Of a stretch of 64,000 bases of DNA, positions 13,627-24,945 are shown piece after piece (positions within the stretch are counted from its first letter, which is position 1; every line of letters begins with the position of its first letter). Below the pieces are notes generated by a model, which had not been told where the DNA came from, did no database searches, and saw only the letters and a program-made list of their open reading frames with translations. The stretch covers positions 631,873,269-631,937,268 of the forward strand of contig CM062816.1 of assembly GCA_031772625.1 (NCBI GenBank). Reading direction: 5' to 3'. Both the position numbers and the translations under genes were made by a program. The DNA comes from Pinus tabuliformis (lineage: Eukaryota; Streptophyta; Pinopsida; Pinales; Pinaceae).

Positions 13627-13714
13627 ACAGTTGTTAATAGATAATCCTAATTCAAACGAAAGTTGTCTTTCATGATGTGAACATCTCTGTCATGATTCAC
13701 CAAGGCCATCAAGT

Positions 13715-13719
<5 letters not shown>

Positions 13720-13765
<46 letters not shown>
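13720..13765. repeat. (CT)n microsatellite
   Basis: Uninterrupted CT dinucleotide run of about 45 bp inside the first copy of the 0.53-kb unit. Confidence 0.97.
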
Positions 13766-13768
<3 letters not shown>

Positions 13769-14943
13769 CATGTGCATTTGTTAATTATTTGTTGTTTAAA
13801 CCTTATTATATCAAAATTTTCAATGTGATGAGACTGGTGATTGTTACATTCAGGTGAGGTTTTACAACATACATCATATATACGATTTGGATTTAGTGCA
13901 TTTTTTGATGTCTTTTGCTTGAAATTAACAATGTTTTCGAAAATTAGTATTTTTATTAACAAAAGATCAAATTTATGCTTGAATATGCCTATTTATTACT
14001 CATGAGTGACATAAAATATGGAGTAGTAGGCTTCAATAGATTCCATCACCCAATAAATATTTATACAAGTCTTCATTTCATTGTTCTTAGTGGTCATTGT
14101 ATTGTAGCCTAGCTTTAATGTGGATTCTTTCATATTAAAAACCCATAACTTTTTACCCGAACGAGATTTATTTGATATCAAAGAACTCAAGTTTTGTAAT
14201 AAATGAAATATTTTGAGAGGTTTCATGTAATTTCTTCAAAATTTTGTTTCAATTCATGTTACTTATTATGCATTTTTTTTTGTTTTCATATTAAGATGCA
14301 AGCAACATGCACCCGTTAAATCCACTATGGTATATGTAATTTTGGACCAACATGCAAGTTAGATCATCCGATGACAAGTCTTTCTTATAGTTTGTTAGCC
14401 TCTTACCTTTCAAACATACCATCGGATCCATATCTTAGAGGTTGTCCCCCAACAATTGCACATGTTCAGTCCATTTCGAAACCCACACTCGAAATTACAA
14501 AGAGTAGAGATCAACCGTCAAGAGAGCCTAATAGCTCCGAACAAGATTCATATATTGTTGTTTCAGGAAATACAAAGGAAAATGCTTCTACATATTGTGA
14601 TGGTGCTATTTAATCCAAGTCTACACAATTATCGTTGTGCTAAATGCATCTTGTCCATGACATAGTTTGTGAAAATTATAATTTCTATTTCGAGAAACAT
14701 CATAGTTTGCAAGGATGAAGTCCTTAAATTAACATATGTAAATATTTTGAAATTTCATTACCTTGCTCCTATCTAGGATGAAAAGGTCTAGTCAAATAAC
14801 GCTGAAACATTAGCCACGACACCTTTCTTTAAGTCTAGAATTATTGTTAATGTAAATTGTTATTACTGGATAACATTATACTGATTCAAATGAAAGTTAT
14901 ATTTTATGATATGAAGTGTTTCTTCATGATTCCATCAAGCTAT

Positions 14944-14946
<3 letters not shown>

Positions 14947-14997
<51 letters not shown>
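14947..14997. repeat. (TC)n(AC)n compound microsatellite
   Basis: TC run of about 32 bp that passes into an AC run of about 19 bp. It sits at the equivalent position of the second 0.53-kb copy, so the CT tract predates the duplication and the AC part arose later. Confidence 0.97.
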
Positions 14998-15633
14998 AAC
15001 ACATGCATGTGCATTTAAGCATTATTTGTTGTTTAAACCCAATTAAATCAATAATTAAGTGTGATCATATTGGTCATTGATACATTCTTGTGAATTGTTA
15101 GACCATACATCATGTGGATGATTTTGACTTAGTGTGTTTTTCCATGTCCTTTAATTAATCTTGACAATGTTTTAGAAATTTTTGTATTTTTATGGATAAA
15201 CAATGGACTTTATGTTTGAATTTTTTTGTTTACTACTCATGAATGACATAAAATATGAAGTAGTGAAGTAGTCTACTTCGACTAATACCTTCACCTAGTA
15301 AAAATTGGTCCATGACTCCATTTCATTGTTCTTCGTGGTCATTGTAGCTTAACTTTAATGTGGATGTTTCCAATTAGGAACCAATAAGTTTGTATAAAAT
15401 GAGAGTTGTCTAGACTCTTTGAGAATGATGACATGCATTTTTCAGTCACCATGCAGTGCTTCTTCTTCTCATATGACATACAAGTTACAAGTAACCCCTT
15501 AGAGTAGCATGTGGACCTTTGTACATGGATGTCCCATAGTTCCGTGTGGACAATATAACGTTTTAGGTGATCCTCGTCCTTGGCTAACCAAATCTCTTAA
15601 TAATACAGTTTAGGCTTCTGTGATCCATATTAA

Positions 15634-15960
15634 GTTAGAGAAATATTTCGGCGAAAATCACATGGAAAGTCATTTGTCGATGTGTTTCGAACCAACCAGT
15701 GTGGTTCATCGTCACGACAAGTTGAGGAAATAGATCTAGCTTAGCATGTTATATAGACCGAGCAGAGCCTCCAACGGCTAGTTTGACCAACTGCTATTAG
15801 CGGTTGGTCAAACTAGCCGTTGGAGGCTCTGCACGGTCTATATAACATGCTAAGCTAGATCTGTTTCTTCAACTTGTCCTTACGATGAACCACACTAGTT
15901 GGTTCGAAACACGTCGACAAATGACATTCCATGTGATTTTCGCCGAAATCTTTCTCTAAC
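15634..15960. repeat. 327-bp near-perfect inverted repeat (fold-back)
   Basis: Two 158-bp arms (15634-15791 and 15803-15960) are reverse complements without a single gap, separated by an 11-base loop. By eye I count 9 mismatches in 158 pairs (about 94%). The outer ends read GTTAGAGAAA and TTTCTCTAAC; the inner ends GACCAAC and GTTGGTC. A direct repeat CTAAC(C)AAATCTCTTAA lies at 15584-15600 and again where the right arm ends (15956-15971), which could be a target duplication. No ORF. It may be a fold-back MITE or a hairpin precursor of small RNAs; its sequence alone does not decide. Confidence 0.92.
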
Positions 15961-16151
15961 AAATCTCTTAATTTTTGATCTCCTATGTTACCGCCTTACA
16001 ATGTTTCCTTTGCAACATCAAGTCCAATTATTAGTTATTATTTAACTATTAATAATAAAGTGAAAACATTTATATTAGTTATAAACTACATAGTTTCCCA
16101 CCTACCTTGAGTCACAACTCCATAATTGCCAAATAATCCCACAAATCACAT

Positions 16152-17570
16152 AAATGTTTATAACAAAAAAGAGGTTAATGATTTATTTTTAAATATTTAT
16201 AATATTTATAATTTACTAAAATATAATCACATAGTCTAACTTATACACGAAATGGCATTTTCACTACAATTTTTCTAGTTAATTTTAATCCAAATCTTAA
16301 TGAGATTTTTAAAAACTTGATTTTAAGTTGTTTAATGTGTGACCCAAGGGTTTTTCATCGTGTTGTACATTGAAAATTATATTTTAAATAAGAAAAAATC
16401 GCATTTTTACAAAAAAATATATTACCAAATTTTAATCAATTCTTATTTCATCTATAACTATGCTAAATATAATAATAATTAATTAAAATTTAATTATCAA
16501 TAATTAAAAAAAAAAAAATTAAAACAATATTTAAACACATATTAATCCAACAAATTAAATTATTTGAATAAATCACTAATCCATTAATGAACTTCCAAAA
16601 CACCTATACCTATATTTATAAAAATAAAAATAATAATAATTTATTATATATTAAAAATAAAAATATTAATAATAATAATAATAATAATATATTATATATT
16701 AAAATAAAAATATTAATTATGATTCGATTAGTAACCAATTGTAAGCCAAAAAGTTCCTCACAAAACAAATTGAACTTACCCTTTCCATCACTTTCTAAGC
16801 CCAATAGTTCATTTATGATAGTGAGTTAATACATAATAAGCCCAGTAGTTCATTTATGATAAATGTTTATAACAAAAAAGAGGTTAATGATTTATTTTTA
16901 AATATTTATAATATTTATAATTTACTAAAATATAATCACATAGTCTAACTTATACACGAAATGACATTTTCACTACAATTTTTCTAGTTAATTTTAATCC
17001 AAATCTTAATGAGATTTTTAAAAACTTGAGTTTAAATTGTTTAATGTGTGACCCAAGGGTTTTTCATCGTATTGTACATTGAAAATTATATTTTAAATAA
17101 GAAAAAATCCCATTTTTACAAAAAAATATATTGCCAAATTTTAATCAATTCTTATTTCATCTATAACTATGCTAAATATAATAATAATTAATTAAAATTT
17201 AATTATCAATAATTAAAAAGTAAAAATAAAACAATATTTAAACACATATTAATCCAACAAATTAAATTATTTGAATAAATCACTAATCCGTTAATGAACT
17301 TCCAAAACACCTATACCTATATTTATAAATATAATAATAATAATAATTTATTATATATTAAAAATAAAAATATTAACTATAATAATAATAATATATTATA
17401 TATTAAAAATAAAAATATTAATTATGATTCCATTAGTAACCAATTGTAAGCCAAGAAGTTCCTCACATAACAAATTGAACTTACCCTTTCGATCACTTTC
17501 TAAGCCCAATAGTTCATTTATGATAGTGAGTTAATACATAATAAGCCCAGTAGTTCATTTATGATAGTTA
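16152..17570. repeat. 709-bp tandem duplication
   Basis: Positions 16152-16860 and 16861-17568 are two direct copies at an offset of 709 bp with only a few differences by eye, so the duplication is recent. Both are very AT-rich, with TAA and ATT runs (about 16621-16715 and 17325-17415). The junction repeat AGCCCA-TAGTTCATTTATGATAGT, followed by GAGTTAATACATAA, occurs at each end, suggesting that short repeats guided the duplication. No gene. Confidence 0.93.
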
Positions 17571-17635
17571 GTTAATACATAACAAATTCAATCCATCCTT
17601 TAACCTCCAGAATTTAAACCTACACATCCGGACTC

Positions 17636-17960
17636 AAAATATTTGTTACCTTTATTAAACTAAATTCAACCCGCCATATCTCTACATAAATAAATTTTAA
17701 GCCTCCATACCTTGAGCATCGAGAATCTAACCGTAAATCTCGGTCTGTAGAGTCCTTATTCTCATTGCCCTCCATTTTATGGGGATGTTTCACCAAAAAA
17801 TATAAATATTTGTTACAAGTATTAAAATAAATTCAACCAGCCATATCGCTACTTCAATAAAATTTAAGTTTCCACACCCTGAGCGTCGAGAGTCTAACCC
17901 TAAATCCCGGTGTGTAGAGTCCTTGTTCTCATTGCCCTCCATTTTTTAAGGACGTTTCAC
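17636..17960. repeat. About 170-bp direct duplication upstream of the ERF gene
   Basis: Copies at about 17636-17790 and 17805-17960 share ATATTTGTTAC, AAATTCAACC, GCCATATC, GTAGAGTCCTT, TTCTCATTGCCCTCCATTTT and GTTTCACC in the same order. They lie 50-400 bp upstream of the TATA box of the ERF gene and may be part of its promoter or just spacer. Confidence 0.82.
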
Positions 17961-18010
17961 CTCCCCAACCCCCTGCCCGCCCCACCCCCCAAAAAAATAT
18001 GAAAGTGACA

Positions 18011-18060
18011 ACGTGTCAAACAAGGGAAAAGTAGGTCGCAAACCCTTTTATATATATAAT
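18011..18060 (+). promoter_or_regulatory. Putative ERF gene promoter: ABRE-like box and TATA
   Basis: An ACGTGTC box, the core of abscisic-acid response elements, is at 18011-18017, and a strong TATA run (TTTTATATATATAAT) at 18046-18060. The proposed ATG is about 300 bp downstream, a normal plant spacing. The inference of abscisic acid control rests on the one box only. Confidence 0.45.
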
Positions 18061-18356
18061 CACATGTAAGATAACCTCCGACTCTACATTCTGCACAAAC
18101 TGTTTCACAAAGAAGCGAGTTAGCTTTCTTCAAGTGTTCGGGGTATTATTGTGAATGGTGCATTGTCTGAATTTTGCACTTCGTCACCATATACCCTACT
18201 TTATTCTTTGTTATTCCATAGAATTTATACGCTGCACATTCCTGGGAGAACTAGCCCAGCGATTCGAACATGGACCGCGGAGCTATCCCGCACAGCTATT
18301 TCAACCTCTCTGGTGGAGACATATCGTAGAGTGCATTGAACTGTTCTAGTAGAGAT

Positions 18357-18678
18357 ATGTCGCACAGTCATGTCAACCTTTCTTTTGGAGATCGGCAGGA
18401 AAGTGATAACGATGGGGGCTCATCTGCTCTTCAACCCATGAAGATTGGAGAGGTAGGAATCCCCGTAGCTGCTGATGGTGATGGGAGCTCTATTAGTCCG
18501 CAACCCTATCAGACAGAGGCCCCCATTGGCCCTGGAGATCATAATGCAAACACTACGGAAGGAGCCTTACAGAAATACGTAGGTGTTTAGCGTCCTACGG
18601 GGAAGTGGATTTCTAGGGTTTTTTATAGAAGTCCTCAGGACGGAAGAAACACCCACGTCTATCTGGGAACGTTTCCGA
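18357..18678 (+). pseudogene. AP2/ERF transcription-factor gene, 5' part
   Basis: ERF proteins bind GCC- or DRE-type promoter boxes in the nucleus through one AP2 domain. The ATG at 18357 opens a 77-residue N-terminal region rich in Gly, Asp and Ser, followed by the start of an AP2 domain: KYVGV, then RPTGKW, then VYLGTFP, matching the K/RYRGVR-RPxGxW...WLGTF layout. One in-frame TAG (18588-18590) sits where the domain normally has Arg/Gln. A Ty1/copia element is inserted right after the GTFP motif; the TSD TCCGA (18674-18678) is host sequence duplicated at insertion. The rest of the domain resumes at 24946. With the insertion and the stop the gene cannot make its full protein. Family assignment is firm; subgroup is unknown. 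Confidence 0.8.
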
Positions 18679-19638
18679 TGCTGAAATCTAATTTCAACGC
18701 AGACCAAGCCAGAAACCGTTCACAGGATTCTCTCGGGCCAGCTTTCCGATGAGGGAATAAACCGGCAATTGAACCCGAGAAATTTTATTGCTGACATGTG
18801 GTTGACCCCTGACGTACTCCAACGTCACTTTCTCGGGTGGTAAAGCTCAGCACTTGTTGGCCATCCGATATCGTTATCCGCCGTTCGATCTGCTCCACTC
18901 CTTTCAGCCTTTGATTGATTAAACGTGCACACGGGCCTACATCAAATTAAAACTCATGCGTGGAGTAAAAGACTTATGGGTTGACCGTCGTATGAAAGAA
19001 TTTAATGAATTTATGTTTTGTTCGTAGTTTTTAGGTAGATGCTTTTAATATAAGTATGGGCACGTATAATATATGTTTTTTATATATATTTTTATACGGC
19101 ATGTATTAAAAAAGGTCGTATGTAATAAGTTTATGTTTTGAGTGTGTTGACTTTTTTTTTATGGATGTATCGCACATGGTTGGAAACAGAGTGTTTTTAC
19201 AGCAGCGTAAAAAGAATGATGGAGCAGTAAAAGAAAAACACACAGCAGTGTGTAAAATGAGAAGAACCAGGTGATGTAATTTTTGGAATAGCAAAAACCA
19301 TGTGTGGTTTTGCACAAGCAGTGCATAAAGAAAATGGTGGAGCGATTTTTGTAAGCCTGTGTAATTTTTATTTACAGCAGTAAACTTATGTAAACTTTTA
19401 TCACAGCAGTAAGTTGTTTTTCACAGCAGTGAATATAAAAGGGATTTTACAATGGTAAATCTTTGCATCAGGTTTTAATGAATAGAATGTTTTTATGGTG
19501 GTGAAATACTCTGTCTCTCTGTGAAATTTTTTTAAGTTGTCTGTGCACAAAAAGATCCTGTGGAGGTAAAACAGAGCATTGCCTCTGTGTGTTTGTTTAT
19601 TTGGTTTTTGGTATTTTCCCCATCGAAAATACCCAACA
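18679..19638 (+). repeat. Copia 5' LTR
   Basis: 960 bp, TG at 18679 to CCCAACA at 19638. It is matched by the 3' LTR at 23991-24940 at about 98% where I compared them. Contains TATATATATTTTTATACG-type AT runs, a likely promoter zone, at about 19078-19100. Confidence 0.96.
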
Positions 19639-19639
19639 G

Positions 19640-19651
19640 TGGTATCAGAGC
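19640..19651 (+). other. Copia primer-binding site
   Basis: TGGTATCAGAGC, complementary to the 3' end of plant initiator-methionine tRNA, one base inside the 5' LTR. It primes minus-strand DNA synthesis. Confidence 0.95.
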
Positions 19652-19820
19652 AGGCTTAGGCTCTTTAAAGAAGTTAAAGAAGCTGAAGGGAGAAGGTTGT
19701 TGCTGCAGCAAAACTTCTCAGGTAGACAGAAGACTCAGACATCAAAGGATTCAGGTATTTCAAAAGTTTTTTTTGTGTTGCTGAAGAATCAGTGATTTGT
19801 TTTAAATACACAGTGAAGGA

Positions 19821-20651
19821 ATGGCCAACACAAGCACTGGTATGGGTTTGTTTAACACCCAGCTCCCACAGTTTAATGGGAAAAACTATGAGTACCGGGC
19901 AATAACCATGACAGCCCTGTTTGCCTCTCAAGACTTATGGGAAATAGTTGAGGAAGGTTTTGAAGAACCAGCAGATGAAACTGAGTTCAATGCACTAACT
20001 CAGGGAGAGAGAGATCAACTGAAGAGAAATAGGAAGAAGGATTCAAAAGCTCGTATGTTGTTGTATCTAAAAGTAGACCAGAGTGTGTTTCCAAGGTTAG
20101 CAGCAGCTAAGACAGCAAATGAAGCATGGCAAACCCTCAAGACAACCTATCAAGGCATGGAGAGAGTGAAGACAGCAAAGCTACAATTGCTGAGAAAGGA
20201 TTTTGAGAACTTGAACATGAAGGAGTCAGATAACATTGACTCATTCTTCACTCATGTGATTGGTGTAATCACACAAATGAGAACTCATGGAGAAACCATT
20301 GAAGATAGAAGGATTGTGGAGAAAATATTGAGGGTCTTACCCTCAAGGTTTGATGCCATAGTCACCACCATTGAAGAGACAAAGGATCTCTCAAGCTATT
20401 CAGTTGATGAGCTACATGCATCACTGATAACACATGAGCAGAGGTTGAGTAGGAATGAAAACTCATCTCTTGAGCAAGCCTTCAAGACCCAGATGTCCTT
20501 TGGAAGAGGAAGAGCTCAAGGCAGAGGAAATAAGAGAGGAAGAGGCAGAAGCCAGAACAGAGGTGGAAGGAACAGCCCAGCAAATGCACAAGGAAGAGGC
20601 AGCAATCCAAATCAGAACCAAGGCCAAGGTAGCAGGCAACAAAGAGAATAG
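19821..20651 (+). CDS. gag: Copia gag
   Basis: 276 residues. It starts MANTSTG and runs into LPQFNGKNYEYR and SQDLWEIVEEGFEEP, the signature of plant copia gag proteins, then an alpha-helical core with the LLRKDFENLNMKESDNIDSF block and a C-terminal Arg/Gly-rich tail (about residues 225-276) that may bind nucleic acid. A knuckle-like Cys/His stretch (C-x(2)-C-x(4)-H type) lies just beyond it near 20690-20735. Gag assembles the cytoplasmic particle in which the RNA is copied. The ATG at 19821 is the first good start after the primer-binding site. Confidence 0.9.
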   Translation: MANTSTGMGLFNTQLPQFNGKNYEYRAITMTALFASQDLWEIVEEGFEEPADETEFNALTQGERDQLKRNRKKDSKARMLLYLKVDQSVFPRLAAAKTANEAWQTLKTTYQGMERVKTAKLQLLRKDFENLNMKESDNIDSFFTHVIGVITQMRTHGETIEDRRIVEKILRVLPSRFDAIVTTIEETKDLSSYSVDELHASLITHEQRLSRNENSSLEQAFKTQMSFGRGRAQGRGNKRGRGRSQNRGGRNSPANAQGRGSNPNQNQGQGSRQQRE

Positions 20652-20689
20652 TATCATGCTCAATGACAAAGGTATGATAAATCTAATGT

Positions 20690-23600
20690 TCAATGCTATT
20701 ATTGCAAAAAGTATGGACATTATGCAAGTGATTGTAGAAAGAAACAGCATGATATGAACAGTAGACAAAATGCAAATGTTACTAGAGAAAACAGTAGTCA
20801 AAGTAATGTGTTGTTAGCATGTAACATGGCTGAAACAAACAGTGAGGACATATGGTTTTTAGACTCAGGGTGTAGCAACCATATGACAGGGAACATAGCC
20901 TTCTTTTCTGCTCTAGATAAAAATGTGAAATCAGAAGTCACACTAGGTACTGATAGCAAAGTGTCTGTTATGGGAAAAGGAGAGGTAAAAATATTTACAA
21001 AACAAGGAGAAAAGAAAACCATAGCAGATGTATACTATGTCCCTGGCATGAGATGTAACTTCTTGAGTGTTGGACAGCTTGTCCATAAGGGGTACAATGT
21101 TTTCTTTAAAAATGATGTATGCACCATCATGGATATACCACCCAGCAAAAGATGCATTGCTGAAGTGAAGATGACAAGGAACAGGATGTTCTCTTTGAGG
21201 ATCAGGGCAGATTTGAAAAACAAAAATGAAATTGCAGCACTTACCCAAGAGGCCTTCCAAAGCGTGCCAAAGGATGAAAATTGGTTGTGGCACTTGAGAT
21301 TTGGTTATCTCAATTTTGGAGGTCTAAACTTGTTGAGTAGGAAAGGAATGATAAGAGGATTCCCATTGATAGAGAAACCAGACAGCCTATGTGAAGGCTG
21401 CATTTTGGGAAAACAACACAGAGAAAGTTTTCCATCAGGGAAAAGCATAAGGGCAAAGGCACCCTTAGAGATCATCCACTCAGATTTGTGTGGACCGATG
21501 CAAGCTCCATCATTAGCAGGCAGCCAATATTTTCTAACATTCATTGATGACTTTACAAGAAAGACTTGGATATATTTTCTTAAAAACAAAAGTGAAGTGT
21601 TTGAGAAATTCCAAAACTTCAAGGCATTTGTGGAAAACCAAAGCGGGCTGCACATTAAAGTTTTGAGAACTGATAGAGGAGGTGAGTATATCTCCAAGGA
21701 ATTCCTAAGATTTTGTAGAGAAAATGGAATTCACAAACAGTTTACAGCAAGGTACACTCCGCAGCAAAATGGAGTTGCTGAAAGAAAGAACAGGACCATC
21801 ATGGATATGGCAAGGAGCATGTTGAAGGCAAAGCATTTGCCAAATGAGTATTGGGCTGAAGCTGTACATCGTGCAGTTTATATTTTGAACAGGTGTCCTA
21901 CAAAAGCAGTGATGAACAAGGTGCCAGAAGAAGCATGGAGTGGGAGAAAGCAAGGAGTCACCCACATGAGAGTTTTTGGATGTGTGGCCTATGCACACAT
22001 TCCAGATCAGCTAAGGAGGAAGTTGGACAACAAAGGGGAGAAATGTCTCTTCATTGGATACAGTGAGGAATCCAAAGCCTACAGGTTGTATATTCCATCT
22101 AGCAAGAAGTTTTTTGTCAGCAGAGATGTTCAATTCATAGAAGAGGAAGCTTGGGATGGAAGCATAGAGAAAACAGTCAATGTCAAGAACTGTTTGTCTC
22201 ATGATGAAGATGAAGAGGAGGTGGCTGAAATGAATCCCCAAACAACAGCGCCAACACAAGGACAGCAAGGTACACCATTGAGGATCAATGAGAGTGCTTC
22301 TCCAAGCACACCACAAGGAGGAAATTCAAGTGCATCTTCAAGCACTTGCACACCAAGTGAACGAGGTAAGAAGTTTAGAAATCTAAGTGACATTTATGAA
22401 GAAGGAATGAATTCCTTATTTGCCTTGTATTGTCACGTTGATGATCCTATTCATTTCGAAGAAGCAATCAAAGATAGGAAATTGATAGAAGCTATGGATG
22501 AGGAGATGAATTCCATAGAGAGAAACAAAACATGGGATTTGGTTGAGCTACCAAAAGGCAAAGAAGTCATTGGTGTGAAATGGGTCTACAAGACCAAGAG
22601 CAATGCTGAAGGCAAGATTGAAAGGCACAAGGCAAGGCTGGTTGTCAAAGGCTACAAGCAGCAGTATGGGAGAGATTATGAGGAGACTTTCGCACCGGTT
22701 GCAAGAATGGAAACCGTGAGAGCAGTGTTGTCCATAACAGCTCAAAATAAATGGAAAGTCTACCAAATGGATGTGAAATCATCATTCCTAAATGGAGTGT
22801 TAAAAGAAGAGGTTTATGTGGAACAACCTCTCGGATATGAGAAGAAAGGTGAAGAGCACAAAGTGTGCAAATTGAAGAAAGCTCTTTATGGGCTGAAGCA
22901 AGCACCAAGAGCATGGTACAACAGGATAGATTCATATCTATTAGATAATGAATTTGACAAATGTGAATGAGAACCCACAGTCTACATCAAGGAAAAGGAT
23001 GGTAAGATTTTAATAGTTGTCTTGTATGTTGATGATGTCATTTTCACAGGTAATGATGATCAGCTCATTAAGAATTTTAAATCAGTCATGAAGGACGAAT
23101 TTGAAATGACTGACATGGGTTTCTTGAGATACTTCTTAGGCATAGAAGTAGATCAAAATGAAAAAGGAATTTTTATATCTCAAGCAAGATATGTAAATCA
23201 AGTTTTGGGGAGATTTAACATGCAAGAGTGCAAGGCAGCAATCACTCCCACAGTGATGGGATTAAAGCTCAGCAGAGAGGACAGCAGCAAGGATTTTGAT
23301 CCTAGCTTATATAAAAGCATTGTGGGCAGCCTTATGTATTTAACAACAACTAGGCCTTATTTAATGTATGTTGTTAGTTTAATTTCCAGATTTATGGAGA
23401 GGCCAAAGGAGGCACACTGGCAGGGAGTAAAGAGAATTTTGAGGTATGTCAAAGGCACCAAAATGTTTGGAATTTTATATCATGTCTCAGAACATTCAGA
23501 TTTGGTTGGATACACAGATAGCGATTGGGTTGGAAGTGTAGATGATCGGAAGAGCACTTCTGGTTATGTTTTTAATATGGGTTGAGGAGCCATTTCATGG

Positions 23601-23996
23601 GCTTCTAAGAAGCAGTCCATTGTAGCATTGTCTACAGCAGAGGCTGAATATGTGGCAGCTACAGCAGCAGCATGTCAAGCAGTTTGGATGAGAAGAATGT
23701 TGAGAAGCTTAGGCCAAGAGCAGACAAAAAAGATAGTGATTTTTTGTGACAATAGGTCAGCTATTGCATTGTCAAAGAATTCAGTGTTTCATAAGAGAAC
23801 GAAACACATTGATACAAGGTTTCACTACATCAGAGAATTGGTGAACAATGGAGAAATTGTCCTAGAACATTGCAGGACTCAAGAACAGGTTGCGGACATC
23901 TTGACAAAGCCGCTGGATCAGAAGAGCTTTGAATTTTTGAGAAAGTGTCTGGGTATGACCGAATGCCCAGCTGTTGAAATTAAAGGGGAGTGTTGA
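20690..23996 (+). pseudogene. pol: Copia pol (protease, integrase, RT, RNase H)
   Basis: The domain order identifies Ty1/copia. The protease has LDSGCSNHMTG near 20860. The integrase has an HH-CC zinc region at about 21290-21400 (C-x(2)-C as CEGCILGKQH), then the catalytic core with HSDLCGP, TDRGGEY and QQNGVAERKNR at about 21480-21790. The RT starts with the TWDLVELPKG region at about 22530 and includes QMDVKSSFLNG, KALYGLKQAPRAW and the YVDD box at about 23024. RNase H follows, ending with ADILTKPL near 23900. Nearly intact with few breaks; part of the same young element. Confidence 0.93.
23982..23990 (+). other. Copia polypurine tract
   Basis: AAAGGGGAG directly before the 3' LTR; the primer for plus-strand DNA synthesis. 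Confidence 0.9.
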
Positions 23997-24940
23997 AATC
24001 TAATTTCAACGCAGACCAAGCCAGAAACCGTTCACCGGATTCTCTCGGGCCAGCTTTCCGACGAGGGAATAAACCGGCAATTGAACCCGAGAAATTTTAG
24101 TGCTGACATGTGGTTGACCCCTGACGTACTCCAACGTCACTTTCTCGGGTGGTAAAGCTCAGCACTTGTTGGCCATCCGATATCGTTATCCGCCGTTCGA
24201 TCTGCTCCACTCCTTTCAGCCGTTGATTGATTAAACCTGCACACGGGCCTACATCAAATTAAAACTCATGCGTGGAGTAAAAGACTTATGGGTTGACCGC
24301 CGTATGAAAGAATTTAATGAATTTATGTGTTGTTCGTAGTTTTTAGGTAGATGCTTTTAATATAAGTATGGGCACGTATAATATATGTTTTTTATATATA
24401 TTTTTATACGACATGTATTAAAAAAAGGTCGTATGTAATAAGTTTATGTTTTGAGTGTGTTGACTTTTTTTATGGATGTATCGCACATGGTTGGAAACAG
24501 AGTGTTTTTACAGCAACGTAAAAAGAATGATGGAGCAGTAAAAGAAAAACACACAGCAGTGTGTAAAATGAGAAGAACTAGGTGATGTAATTTTTGGAAT
24601 AGCAAAAACCATGTGTGGTTTTGCACAAGCACTGCATAAAGAAAATGGTGGAGCTATTTTTGTAAGCCTGTGTAATTTTTATTTACAGCAGTAAACTTAT
24701 GTAAACTTTTATCACAGCAGTAAGTTGTTTTTCACAGCAGTGAATATAAAAGGGATTTTACAATGGTAAATATTTGCATCAGGTTTTAATGAATAGAATG
24801 TTTTTATGGTGGTGAAATACTCTGTCTCTTTTTTTAAGTTGTATGTGCACAAAAAGATCGTGTGGAGGTAAAACAGAGCATTGCCTCTATGTGTTTGTTT
24901 ATTTGGTTTTTGGTATTTTCCCCATCGAAAATACCCAACA
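23991..24940 (+). repeat. Copia 3' LTR
   Basis: 950 bp, TGTTGAAATC to CCCAACA, followed by the TSD TCCGA. About 98% like the 5' LTR over the parts compared. Confidence 0.96.
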
Positions 24941-24945
24941 TCCGA

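Larger units (their letters stand above)
13630..15395. repeat. Two diverged direct copies of a 0.53-kb unit
   Basis: The unit at about 13630-14150 recurs at about 14860-15390. Shared order: 'TCAAATGAAAGTT' type start, a CT-rich microsatellite, CATGTGCATTT, ATTATTTGTTGTTTAAACC, ACATACATCAT, TTACTACTCATGA-TGACATAAAATATG, CATTTCATTGTTCTT-GTGGTCATTGTA and CTTTAATGTGGAT. The copies are clearly diverged, so the duplication is not recent. The stretch between them (14150-14860) shows no gene that I recognise. Confidence 0.8.
18679..24940 (+). mobile_element. Ty1/copia element, nearly whole, in the ERF gene
   Basis: A 6.26-kb Ty1/copia LTR retrotransposon with both LTRs (960 and 950 bp), a TGGTATCAGAGC primer-binding site, gag, pol in the order protease-integrase-RT-RNase H, a polypurine tract and a perfect 5-bp TSD (TCCGA at 18674-18678 and 24941-24945). 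The first 260 bp of the two LTRs differ at only about six places, so the insertion is young. The coding part looks almost whole, with about two to four breaks. It lies in the same orientation as the AP2/ERF gene it interrupts. Confidence 0.97.

Noticed and set aside
16587-16829. Asn/Lys/Ile-rich frames in the 709-bp duplication
   Set aside because: Products of TAA/ATT simple repeats; no domain.
20463-22935. Several minus-strand frames of 60-130 codons
   Set aside because: Antisense shadows of the copia gag and pol.
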